From positions 1 through 63,941 of the forward strand of contig PFGG01000083.1 in NCBI GenBank assembly GCA_002783405.1: DNA of 63,941 nt, in the 5' to 3' direction. The notes under the pieces are model-generated. The model was not told the DNA's origin, did not search any database, and saw only the letters and a program-made list of their open reading frames with translations. The DNA comes from a bacterium (Candidatus Blackallbacteria) CG13_big_fil_rev_8_21_14_2_50_49_14. Its GTDB lineage: Bacteria; Cyanobacteriota; Sericytochromatia; UBA7694. The position numbers and the translations under genes are program-made. The first letter of the stretch is position 1. Each line of letters starts with the position of its first letter. Positions 22,170 to 29,748 of the stretch are shown one piece after another.

Positions 22170-24298
22170 TGTTCAATAGCAATTTAAAGACCCAACCCCT
22201 CGACCCCAAGGTCTTGCAGTCGCTTGAACCGAGCCCGCCCCGTTCTCAGGTGCCTGCCACAGCGCCCTTGAGAGAACCTTCCCTGCTTTCAGACAGAATT
22301 CAAACCCAAGCGCCCCCCAGTGGTGTGCCCGCCCAGAGCATCTCACTGGCAGCCCCCAGCCCGCAGCTTTCAGGTCAGGAAGCCACCTTGCTGCTGAATA
22401 TCAGCGAAAAGCTGGGCAATCTTTACAAAACCGACAAAGCCAGCTTTCAAAATGCCATGCAGGCGCTTGAAAGTGTGACGCGCAGTGGCAACGTAGATTT
22501 CAGCTGCCTGAGTGCCCAACAGCAGCAGTTGCTCTCCTCTCTCGGACTGACCTCACAGAATACAGCCCAGGTCTACCAACAGCTCTATCAGCTGCTGCTG
22601 CCCACGCAGCAGAGCCAGACCAGCAATGCCTTTCAAACGGTGCAAAGCTCGGTCACCAGTTTTCTCTCCAATATCGACCTCAAGCAACAGACCTTTCACC
22701 AGATTGAAACCCAGGCCCGCGATCTTTCCTGCATTCAGGGCGTGGTCTCCAATCTCTCAGCCAGCAGCATTCAAAATCTGCTCGCCGACCAGACCGCTGG
22801 GGTTTTTGACCTGGCCGTCAGCAAAATTACCAGCCAGAACTTTAATATTCAATCGGGTATGGACTATACCCTGGGCCATTTTGTGGTGCTTTCACAGGAT
22901 TCTCCCCAAACCCTGCAAGCGGTTGAGGGCATTCTGCAAAAAGTGCGCAGTGATCAGGCCGTCAGCCCCCAGGATCGCCAATTGCTGAACAAATACGGTC
23001 TGAATATCACCCCCGAAAACAAATTGGAAACCCTTGAGCGCAAACCGCTTTCTCTCCAAGAGGTTCAAAACCTGGAGTCTGTGGTCTACAGCATGCAGGA
23101 CCCCTCTCAGGATTACCAGAAAGTGCTGCTCGCCAGCGCTGACGTGATCCGTCAGTCTAAAAAATTAGAGGAATTGGGCCAAAGAGCGACCTTTGAGGTA
23201 GCTCAGGTTCAAAAAACAACCACCGAAGTGGTCACCCAGAACCAGGCCCTGCTGCAAACCCACCAGGACACCAACCAGATCAATGCCAAATTGCAGACCG
23301 CCCAGAGCCAGGCCCAGCAATTGCAAACTGTGATTACCTCTTCCCCAAGCTTGAGTGTAGGCGCAGCCGCCTCTCCCAGCTTGGATATCAGCCCGATTTT
23401 TCTGGCTCAATGGAATATCCGAATTGAAAAAGGGGCTGAAGGTTCAAAAATCTTTATTGGCAACCGCCAAGCCAGCCCATTAGAACTGATGCAGTATTTG
23501 GGCCAATTATTGCAAGAACAGCAAGCCACGATTCAATCCATGGCCGCTGATCTGGCGCGCAAAAAAAGCGAAGCCCTGAAAGCAACCGCCAATTTGGCCC
23601 AAAGCACGCAAAAATTGGAAACCCAAACTGAGCAGTTAGAAAATACCCGCAAAGAAATCCAGACGGAGACCCTCAAACTTCAGGATTTGGAACTGGTAAG
23701 GCTGGATGTGATCAAAGAAGCCAGTCCCCATCTCAAACCTGAAGAACTTGAACTTGTCAAAACCGTGATCGACCCTGCGGTCAAACAAACGGTCAAAACC
23801 GTTCAGACCAAAATCGCGAAACTCGATCAGGAAATTGGCAAAACCTTGCAGGCCGCTCACCAGGCCATTCAGGAATCACAGTCGGTTCAGGAAATGGTCA
23901 CCCGTGATGCCCGCCGTTGGGAGCAAACGCTCTCGCAGGCCCATGATTTGGATCAAAGCATTGACCAAACCCTTGCCAAATTGCCTTCTGTTAAAACAGA
24001 TAAGCCCAGCTCTGAAAAGGTTGCTGAAGAAAACAAACTTCAAGCACAGCCTGAAGAGTATCAATCGCCTTCGCTCTTGCCTGAAAATACAGATTTTGAA
24101 GCCGATCCTCTCAAGCTGAAACAGTCTGAACAGCGCAAAGCTGAAAAGAGCATTGAGCAGGGGCATATGGAGCGCAAGCACCAGCAGGAAATCCAGGAAG
24201 AAGCCCGTCAGGCAGAGCGCCTGAATCAAAAACGGGCCGACTTGGACAAGGAAATCTTCCAGCAGGAACAGAAACGCCTGCGCAAAGAAGAAATCTAG
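22166..24298 (+). CDS. large coiled-coil protein of unknown function
   Basis: A 710-residue, Gln-rich protein. Residues 1-70 are disordered and Pro/Ser-rich; residues 70-340 are helical with Asn/Gln-rich segments; residues 345-600 are strong coiled coil (QAQQLQTV, LARKKSEALKATANLAQ, VKTVQTKIAKLDQEIG); the charged tail (about 640-710) is a Lys/Glu/Gln coiled coil ending RLRKEEI. No signal peptide, membrane segment or enzymatic motif. It is the last gene of the operon and converges, 2 bp apart, with the subtilase gene on the other strand. Confidence 0.75.
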   Translation: MMFNSNLKTQPLDPKVLQSLEPSPPRSQVPATAPLREPSLLSDRIQTQAPPSGVPAQSISLAAPSPQLSGQEATLLLNISEKLGNLYKTDKASFQNAMQALESVTRSGNVDFSCLSAQQQQLLSSLGLTSQNTAQVYQQLYQLLLPTQQSQTSNAFQTVQSSVTSFLSNIDLKQQTFHQIETQARDLSCIQGVVSNLSASSIQNLLADQTAGVFDLAVSKITSQNFNIQSGMDYTLGHFVVLSQDSPQTLQAVEGILQKVRSDQAVSPQDRQLLNKYGLNITPENKLETLERKPLSLQEVQNLESVVYSMQDPSQDYQKVLLASADVIRQSKKLEELGQRATFEVAQVQKTTTEVVTQNQALLQTHQDTNQINAKLQTAQSQAQQLQTVITSSPSLSVGAAASPSLDISPIFLAQWNIRIEKGAEGSKIFIGNRQASPLELMQYLGQLLQEQQATIQSMAADLARKKSEALKATANLAQSTQKLETQTEQLENTRKEIQTETLKLQDLELVRLDVIKEASPHLKPEELELVKTVIDPAVKQTVKTVQTKIAKLDQEIGKTLQAAHQAIQESQSVQEMVTRDARRWEQTLSQAHDLDQSIDQTLAKLPSVKTDKPSSEKVAEENKLQAQPEEYQSPSLLPENTDFEADPLKLKQSEQRKAEKSIEQGHMERKHQQEIQEEARQAERLNQKRADLDKEIFQQEQKRLRKEEI

Positions 24299-24300
24299 GC

Positions 24301-25662
24301 TCAGTTTGCGTCATCAGCCTTGAAGGTCAAGGCTTTGAAGGCATCCAGGCGTCCCCAACCGCTTGCGGAGTCAAAACCTGTTTTCACCATCGGCGTAGCC
24401 GTCACCATCAGGCGCGCACGCAATTGGGTGGGATTTAAATGGGGTTCCTGGCTTAAAATCAGCGCCAGGGTTCCGGTCACATGCGGGGTGGCCATGCTCG
24501 TGCCAGAGGTTGAGGCATAACCCAGAGTTTCAACCGCCAGCTTAAAATTTTCAAGCGTGGGATAGGTTGGCCAGGTTGAAAGGATCTTCTCACCCCCTTG
24601 CAGCTTAGATCCTCCCCCCGGCGCTACCAACTCAATTTCAGGCCCCCCATTGGAATAATCGGCGATTTGAAGTTGGTCGGTTACAGCCCCCACTGAAATG
24701 ACGCCTTCATAAAATGCCGGAGCCGAAATCCGAGCCACTGCCGAACGGCTGCGCTGGCTTTCATTGCCTGTTGCTGCAACTATGGCAATGCCCTTGGTCT
24801 GCACCAAGGCCACCATGTCCTTTAGGGCCTGAGAGCCTGAGGGGTTGCGAAGCCCCACAGTGCCAATGCTCAGATTGATCAGCTCTGCGTCTTTGTCCAT
24901 CGCGCGTTGCAAAGCCTGGGTCAAGAGATGGGCGTCGGTTGCGCCTTCAAGATTGGTGGCTTTGATCGGCAAAATTTGAATCGGGCCCTCGGGTTTGCCC
25001 TGGTTTGCCACCATCTGGATAATGCCTGCAATATGCGTACCATGCCCATTGCCGTCTCGACCTTGGTAGTCCTGATTAAAACTGGGGTCTCTCAGGTTTC
25101 TGAGAATATCCTTGCCCTGCACTTCATTCCAGATATCTTCAAGCGGCAAAAGATTCTGTTTCAAAAAAGGGTGCTGGGGATCGACTCCTGAATCAATGAT
25201 CGCCACCTTCACTGGCTGGGGGTTTTGAAGCTGTTTCCAGGCCTCAGGCACTTGAATCGTTTTCAGATTCCAGAGCGATTCCATTTTGGGAAAAATTTCT
25301 GCAGCAAAGGCTTCAGGTGTGTCGGGGAGATCTGCGACCTGAAAAGGCTCCATTGGATAGATCTGAGAAACTTCAGCATAGCGAATTTGGGGATCACGCT
25401 GAAAATTTTGCAAATCCTGCGCCAGCTGATGCCCCTGCGGAACCCGCCAGGCATACAAATTCAAATCGCGATTGATCAGCGTCAGACCCACCGGGGGAAT
25501 TGCAGGGGGCAGCTGGTAGCGCACCAAGATCTCATGGCCAAGGACAGCAGGGGGAGAAAATTGCTGGGGTTCAGTATTCAGAGCTTGCTGACACCCCGCA
25601 AGTGCAAGCAAGAGCACGCTGGCGCCCAGAAAACGACAGCAGTGGGAACGCTGAAAAGACAT
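24301..25662 (-). CDS. subtilisin-family (S8) serine protease lipoprotein
   Basis: A 453-residue protein with lipobox LALAGC (Cys24), so it is anchored on the periplasmic side or surface. An inhibitor-like propeptide region occupies about 40-105. The S8 catalytic triad is visible: Asp157 in AIIDSGVD, His207 in GHGTHIAG, Ser386 in TSGTSMATP, with the oxyanion Asn297 in AATGNES. All are intact, so an active protease is expected. It is probably monocistronic, with its promoter in the 195-bp gap shared with the divergent repeat-protein gene at 25858. Confidence 0.93.
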   Translation of the reverse strand: MSFQRSHCCRFLGASVLLLALAGCQQALNTEPQQFSPPAVLGHEILVRYQLPPAIPPVGLTLINRDLNLYAWRVPQGHQLAQDLQNFQRDPQIRYAEVSQIYPMEPFQVADLPDTPEAFAAEIFPKMESLWNLKTIQVPEAWKQLQNPQPVKVAIIDSGVDPQHPFLKQNLLPLEDIWNEVQGKDILRNLRDPSFNQDYQGRDGNGHGTHIAGIIQMVANQGKPEGPIQILPIKATNLEGATDAHLLTQALQRAMDKDAELINLSIGTVGLRNPSGSQALKDMVALVQTKGIAIVAATGNESQRSRSAVARISAPAFYEGVISVGAVTDQLQIADYSNGGPEIELVAPGGGSKLQGGEKILSTWPTYPTLENFKLAVETLGYASTSGTSMATPHVTGTLALILSQEPHLNPTQLRARLMVTATPMVKTGFDSASGWGRLDAFKALTFKADDAN

Positions 25663-25857
25663 CGCAAACCTCCCCGGTTCAAATCCTGGATGGGTCTATC
25701 TTAAATCCAAGTCAAGCTTGAATGAAAGGCTTTAAGACCCGAGCCAACAGAAACTGAGCTGATTTGAGCAAAACTTATCCTTTTCTTAAAGGCTGCCCTG
25801 CATGAAAACAGGGATTTTGGGGCATAATAAGAATAAGTCAAAAACAGGAGTTTCAAA

Positions 25858-26460
25858 ATGCCTCAGGTTCAGCAAGGTCTGCAACCCCTCACCCAACTTT
25901 ATCAAGCTGCTCCTCAGGTTCCCAGCTACCAGCCCGTTCAAGCTGCGCCCCAACCCCAGGCCTATTCTCAGGATCAAGGCCAATGGCAGGTTCAGAATCA
26001 AGGCATTCCAGCCACCACCCTTCAACAGATCGACCCCAATGCCTATTATGCTCAGCAACAGGCCCAGCCATACCAGCAGCCTGTGCAGACCCAACAAATC
26101 GACCCCAACGCCTACTATGCCCAGCAACAAGCCCAGCAGTACCAACAACCTGTACAGACCCAACAGATCGACCCCAACGCCTACTATGCCCAGCAACAGG
26201 CCCAGCCATACCAGCAACCTGTACAGTATCAACAACCTGTGCAATACCAACAGGTTCAGTATCAGCAGGTTTCTCCCCCCGATTTTGCAACGGCCCAAGG
26301 CCCTGTCGAGTATAAAAAAGGTGGGTTTCCCCTGCCCCATACCCTTGGCGGTGCGGTTCTGGGGGCTGTGATTGGCTCAAAATGGAAGGGCCGTCCCATT
26401 TTAGGGGCCGCCATCGGTGGCGCGATTGGCTTAACCGTGGGCGTCATTTCTCAACAGTGA
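25858..26460 (+). CDS. Gln-rich tandem-repeat protein with glycine-zipper C-terminus
   Basis: A 200-residue protein. Residues 1-55 are Gln/Pro-rich; residues 56-124 are three 23-residue repeats (QQIDPNAYYAQQQAQPYQQP and the triplet VQT); a Tyr/Gln-rich spacer follows. Residues about 158-198 form a glycine zipper (GGAVLGAVIGS, then GAAIGGAIGLTVGV) able to insert in membrane. The lack of a signal peptide leaves its location open. Low-complexity composition keeps two other frames open over the repeat, but this frame has the balanced protein and a GTGA overlap with the next gene. Function unknown. Confidence 0.75.
   Translation: MPQVQQGLQPLTQLYQAAPQVPSYQPVQAAPQPQAYSQDQGQWQVQNQGIPATTLQQIDPNAYYAQQQAQPYQQPVQTQQIDPNAYYAQQQAQQYQQPVQTQQIDPNAYYAQQQAQPYQQPVQYQQPVQYQQVQYQQVSPPDFATAQGPVEYKKGGFPLPHTLGGAVLGAVIGSKWKGRPILGAAIGGAIGLTVGVISQQ
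26023..26229. repeat. three copies of a 69-bp direct repeat
   Basis: Units begin at 26023, 26092 and 26161, each starting CAACA(G/A)ATCGACCCCAA and encoding 23 residues. Copies differ only at a few mostly synonymous positions, indicating duplication followed by selection on the protein. Confidence 0.9.
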
Positions 26461-26999
26461 GATTCGCGTTTTTAAGAGATTCCCGCAGCGAAAACCCTGC
26501 CTTCTGGGAAGCCTACGGTGAAGGGCGCGCTGAATTGGATCGGATCCGTGCAGAGGGCCCGACAGAAAATCTCTTAAGACTCTTGGGGGCCTTGGGTTCC
26601 TACGCCCGTGTTCTTCACCGCCTCGACGAAGCCATCGATTTTCTCACTGAAGCGCTTGAGCTTTCGCGTTTTCTTGACAAAAAATCCTTTGAAGCAGCCA
26701 ATCTGATCCGCTTGGGGACGGCTTATCAGTATGCGGGTCAAGCCCATCAGGCAGAGGTCTTGTTTAAACAGGCCCTGGATTTGACAGAAGAACCTGAGGC
26801 CGCCAGCTACCGGGATTTTGCCTGGCAACATTTGGGGAAACTGCTGGTCGAAGAGGGTCTGTTTCAAGAGGGGCGGCATTGTTTGGAAGTTGCCCTGAAA
26901 ATTCGCATCGCCAAGGGCGACGCTGAATTGATTCACTCCACTCAAAGTGCGCTTTCAGCCCTGCGTGCCCTTGAAAACGATCCCTATTCCCCCTATTGA
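26457..26999 (+). CDS. TPR-like protein coupled to the repeat protein
   Basis: I chose the GTG at 26457, which overlaps the upstream TGA by 4 bp (GTGA), giving 180 residues. An in-frame ATG at 26382 would put 25 improbable residues inside the upstream gene. Two or three TPR-like helical hairpins are visible: LGALGSYARVLHRLDEAIDFL, ANLIRLGTAYQYAGQAHQAE and DFAWQHLGKLLVEEGLFQEG. No signal peptide. It may chaperone or assemble the glycine-zipper protein encoded upstream; that is inference from coupling. Confidence 0.75.
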   Translation: MRFAFLRDSRSENPAFWEAYGEGRAELDRIRAEGPTENLLRLLGALGSYARVLHRLDEAIDFLTEALELSRFLDKKSFEAANLIRLGTAYQYAGQAHQAEVLFKQALDLTEEPEAASYRDFAWQHLGKLLVEEGLFQEGRHCLEVALKIRIAKGDAELIHSTQSALSALRALENDPYSPY

Positions 27000-27049
27000 A
27001 GACAAGTCCTGCTATACTGTCTGCACCTAAGTGAACCCAGGAGAAAACC

Positions 27050-27574
27050 ATGAAATCGACACTTTTGCCCCTGATCATTTCTATTCTCGCACTGGCAGCC
27101 TGCGCCCCTTCTGAAAACAAAACCGAAAACAACAAGGCCCAAGGCCTCAAAACCCAGTCCCAGGACGCAAACCCTGCCGCCAGCCCTTCTGCCAATACAG
27201 AACATGCCCATGAAGACAGCCAGCAAGCGGCTGAAGCCCCCAAAGCCAAGATCTTTTTTATCTCCCCCAAAGAGGGAGCGACGTTGAAATCACCGATCAA
27301 GGTTGAAATGGGCATCGAAGGCATGGAAGTGGCCCCTGCTGGAGAACTCAAGGCCCAATCTGGCCACCACCACCTAATTATTGATGGTCAAGCCTTAAAG
27401 GCTGGCGAAGTGGTGCCCAAAGACGAACAACATATTCATTTTGGCAAAGGCCAAACTTCAACTGAATTGATTCTGAAACCCGGTGAACACAGCCTGACCC
27501 TTCAATTTGCCGATGGCACGCACAAATCTTACGGGCCAGAACTCAGTTCCACCATTCATGTCAAAGTTGAATAA
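27050..27574 (+). CDS. DUF4399 lipoprotein
   Basis: A 174-residue protein with lipobox LALAAC (Cys20), a disordered Asn/Lys/Gln linker, then a DUF4399 domain (about 70-174): FFISPKEGATLKSPIKVEMG, HHHLIIDGQ, the ELILKPGEHSLTLQFADG strand pair, and the C-terminal HVKVE. DUF4399 proteins are small periplasmic beta-sandwich proteins of unknown role; the His-rich loop could bind metal. An AGGAGAAAA ribosome-binding site precedes the ATG. Convergent with the next gene. Confidence 0.88.
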   Translation: MKSTLLPLIISILALAACAPSENKTENNKAQGLKTQSQDANPAASPSANTEHAHEDSQQAAEAPKAKIFFISPKEGATLKSPIKVEMGIEGMEVAPAGELKAQSGHHHLIIDGQALKAGEVVPKDEQHIHFGKGQTSTELILKPGEHSLTLQFADGTHKSYGPELSSTIHVKVE

Positions 27575-27579
27575 GCAGC

Positions 27580-27981
27580 TTATTTGACCGCTGAATAATC
27601 CTCTTCGCTGAGGCTATAGGCCCCTTTTAAATCGGCGAAAACAGTCAGGTGCAAAAGCCCGGTTTTGCCTGCTGAATTGGTAAATTCCACTTCCAGGCGG
27701 TGATTGCTGCCTGCTACCACTTGGGTGGTATAGCGCTTAATCGTGGTCAGAAAAATACCTGCGCCTGGGTATTTTTGATTGAGCAGGTTCTGCGCCTTGA
27801 TTTTGATATCCTCAGCCTGGGCACTGGCTGAGTCCTGCGTGGTTTCGCCCCCAGGCAGGGTTTCTGAAACGCTCGGTGAACTCACTGGCGAAGGGGTGCC
27901 GCTGCCCTGCGCACTGGGTGAACCATTGCTGCCCTGACAGGCACTGACTAGCAAGATTGCGAAAATCAGAGATTTTTTCAT
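27580..27981 (-). CDS. small lipoprotein with Ser/Pro/Gly linker
   Basis: I chose the second ATG (27981), 7 nt after GGAG; the first ATG (27987) is too close to it. This gives 133 residues with lipobox LLVSAC, a low-complexity Ser/Gly/Pro stretch to about residue 45, and a folded C-terminal domain with KIKAQNLLNQKYPGAG and EVEFTNSAGKTGLLHLTV. Family not recognised. Periplasmic, lipid-anchored. Monocistronic. Confidence 0.75.
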   Translation of the reverse strand: MKKSLIFAILLVSACQGSNGSPSAQGSGTPSPVSSPSVSETLPGGETTQDSASAQAEDIKIKAQNLLNQKYPGAGIFLTTIKRYTTQVVAGSNHRLEVEFTNSAGKTGLLHLTVFADLKGAYSLSEEDYSAVK

Positions 27982-28034
27982 ACACATTCTCCAGTTAACT
28001 CTTGATGCTTCAGTATAGCGCAGCCCCTTCAGGC

Positions 28035-28799
28035 TTAAGCCTGCGTTCCAGAATAGCAGGCAATCGCCTGACTTAAAAAGGCCGCCAATCCAGGCTGAAT
28101 TTTTTCATAATAATCACGAAAGCGTGCATCCTGCATATACATCTGCCCCAAACCCGCAAAGATCTCAGGGGTACAGTCATAATAATATCTGCAAAAACTG
28201 GCGCGCAGGTCTGCCACTGCCGCTTGAACTTCCGGGGACTCAGGACGGCCTTCCATGCCTGCGACAATCCGCTGGTAGATCTCGGCCTGCTCGGCCTGAA
28301 TTCGCGCCCAATCCTCGGCAGTATAACCCGCTGTGCGCTTTTGACTTTCGCGATAGGCCTCCGTTTGCCCCCAGCGTGCTTCTGTTTCTTGGGCATACTG
28401 GGCCTGGTGGGCTTTGATCTCTTTGAGAGAGAGTCCTTTAAAAAGCGCTTTCTTTTTCATTTTATTCCCTTTCTTAATTGCTTCAATGCTCTTATCAAGC
28501 GTTTCCATCAGCGTATCCAAACGCTGCTTCTCCTTTTCAAGCCATTCTTTCTGGCTTTCCAAAGCATGAAGTCGCGCATAATCCGGAGATTCAACCAAAG
28601 CCTGAATCTGTTTCAAGGAAAACCCCAGGGTTTTAAAAAACAAGATTTCCTGCAGGCGCTCAAGATTTTGATCACTGTAAAGCCGGTAACCGGCCTCTGA
28701 AAGCTGATCGGGCTTCAAGAGCCCACAGCGGTCATAGTGGTGAAGGGTACGCACACTGATTTGAGCCCAGTGGGCCACTTCGTTTACTAAATAGGCCAT
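28035..28799 (-). CDS. MerR-family regulator with TipAS ligand-binding domain
   Basis: A 254-residue TipA-type regulator. The N-terminal winged helix-turn-helix (ISVRTLHHYDRCGLLKP, then GYRLYSDQNLERLQEI) binds a MerR-type operator, a dimerisation coiled coil spans about 75-110, and a C-terminal TipAS domain (about 125-250; FCRYYYDCTPEIFAGLGQMYM) binds hydrophobic or thiopeptide-like ligands in characterised relatives. The gene's own promoter (28821-28851) has the 19-bp spacer that such regulators untwist, so autoregulation is likely. Confidence 0.92.
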   Translation of the reverse strand: MAYLVNEVAHWAQISVRTLHHYDRCGLLKPDQLSEAGYRLYSDQNLERLQEILFFKTLGFSLKQIQALVESPDYARLHALESQKEWLEKEKQRLDTLMETLDKSIEAIKKGNKMKKKALFKGLSLKEIKAHQAQYAQETEARWGQTEAYRESQKRTAGYTAEDWARIQAEQAEIYQRIVAGMEGRPESPEVQAAVADLRASFCRYYYDCTPEIFAGLGQMYMQDARFRDYYEKIQPGLAAFLSQAIACYSGTQA

Positions 28800-28820
28800 G
28801 TATTTTTCTCCTTCTCTTTA

Positions 28821-28851
28821 GTGATAAACCATGCCCCTAGGTCAGGGTCAA
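28821..28851 (-). promoter_or_regulatory. MerR-type promoter/operator of the TipAS regulator
   Basis: On the minus strand, -35 TTGACC (28851-28846) and -10 TATCAC (28826-28821) are 19 bp apart, the over-long spacing typical of MerR-regulated promoters. The spacer contains an imperfect dyad (GACCCT, then AGGGGC). It lies 21 bp upstream of the regulator start. Confidence 0.75.
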
Positions 28852-28896
28852 GTCTGCCAAGAAAATTTCGCTCAAAAAATGCTAAACTGGGTTTTC

Positions 28897-29670
28897 ATGA
28901 ATGCGATCAAATTGCTCTATCCGGGTTTAAACGCCTATACCCTGGCCTTTCAAAGCGATTGGCTGGAAGAGATCAGGGCCTCTTTTGCTGCCGAAATTTC
29001 GCCTTTTCTAGAGGCCCAAGAACAGGCCGAACTCTTTGTAGGTGGCCGCTATCTTCACCAGCCCTTGAAGACCGAGCCCTGTGATTATGCGCTGATCTCC
29101 TATGATACCTGGCCCCTGTATTGGTTTCCCAACCATTCCCCAGCAAGCTGGCAGATTTTTCACAGATTTTTTGAAAAACTGAAGCTGAGTCAAGCGCTGA
29201 AAGGCCACCTGCACTTCAAACGCAGACTGGTCATGTATGCTGGTTTTTTTGTAATTGGCAACCGCGCCCTGGAAGAAATGTGGCATTTTGATTACCGCCC
29301 GGGAGCCCAAGCCATGACCTTGATTGCCCCTCTGTTTGAGCTGTCTCCTGAGCATGGGCATGTGCTCTACCAAACCCCAACCCAGGCATCCTCACGCTAT
29401 ACCTACCGCCCCAATCAAGCCCTGATTTTTGGAGCGGGCTTTTACCACAGCACCGAACCCTATCCCCCCAGTTCAAATTTCAGAGTGCTCTTCAGTCTGA
29501 CCTTTGGCAGCGACGATTGGCAGGACTGGCCCCTGATCAAAGAAAATATTGCCGAGCAGAGTGTGCTCTATGGGCTGCCCTGTGGGCATCTTTCAGGTCG
29601 CTGCGACTGTGAAGAAAGGTCAAAAAATTCATGGTTCCAGCGTTTTAAACAGAAATTCAGCTCAAAATAG
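28897..29670 (+). CDS. 2OG-Fe(II) oxygenase-like protein
   Basis: The start is uncertain (ATG at 28831, 28879 or 28897). The first would lie inside the MerR promoter, so I use 28897, giving 257 residues. A double-stranded beta-helix signature is present: metal ligands HxD in EEMWHFDYRPG, a distal His in FGAGFYHSTEP, and a downstream Arg in SNFRVLFSL that would bind 2-oxoglutarate. The C-terminus carries a Cys-rich tail (GLPCGHLSGRCDC). The substrate is unknown. It is divergent from the MerR regulator by about 100 bp and could be its target. Confidence 0.65.
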   Translation: MNAIKLLYPGLNAYTLAFQSDWLEEIRASFAAEISPFLEAQEQAELFVGGRYLHQPLKTEPCDYALISYDTWPLYWFPNHSPASWQIFHRFFEKLKLSQALKGHLHFKRRLVMYAGFFVIGNRALEEMWHFDYRPGAQAMTLIAPLFELSPEHGHVLYQTPTQASSRYTYRPNQALIFGAGFYHSTEPYPPSSNFRVLFSLTFGSDDWQDWPLIKENIAEQSVLYGLPCGHLSGRCDCEERSKNSWFQRFKQKFSSK

Positions 29671-29748
29671 ACCTTTGCGTTTCTCTGGGAGGCCAAATAA
29701 GCAGGCCCCGGACTGGATCAATTTTCTAACTCAGGTACAATAGTATCT

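Noticed and set aside
25674-25690. GGTTCAAATCC-type sequence resembling a tRNA T-loop
   Set aside because: No matching acceptor stem, D-loop or anticodon arm could be found upstream.
25802-26380. Long open frames in the other five frames over the Gln-rich repeat
   Set aside because: A 69-bp (multiple of three) repeat without stops keeps several frames open. Only the 25858-26460 frame gives a sensible repeat plus glycine zipper and couples to the next gene.
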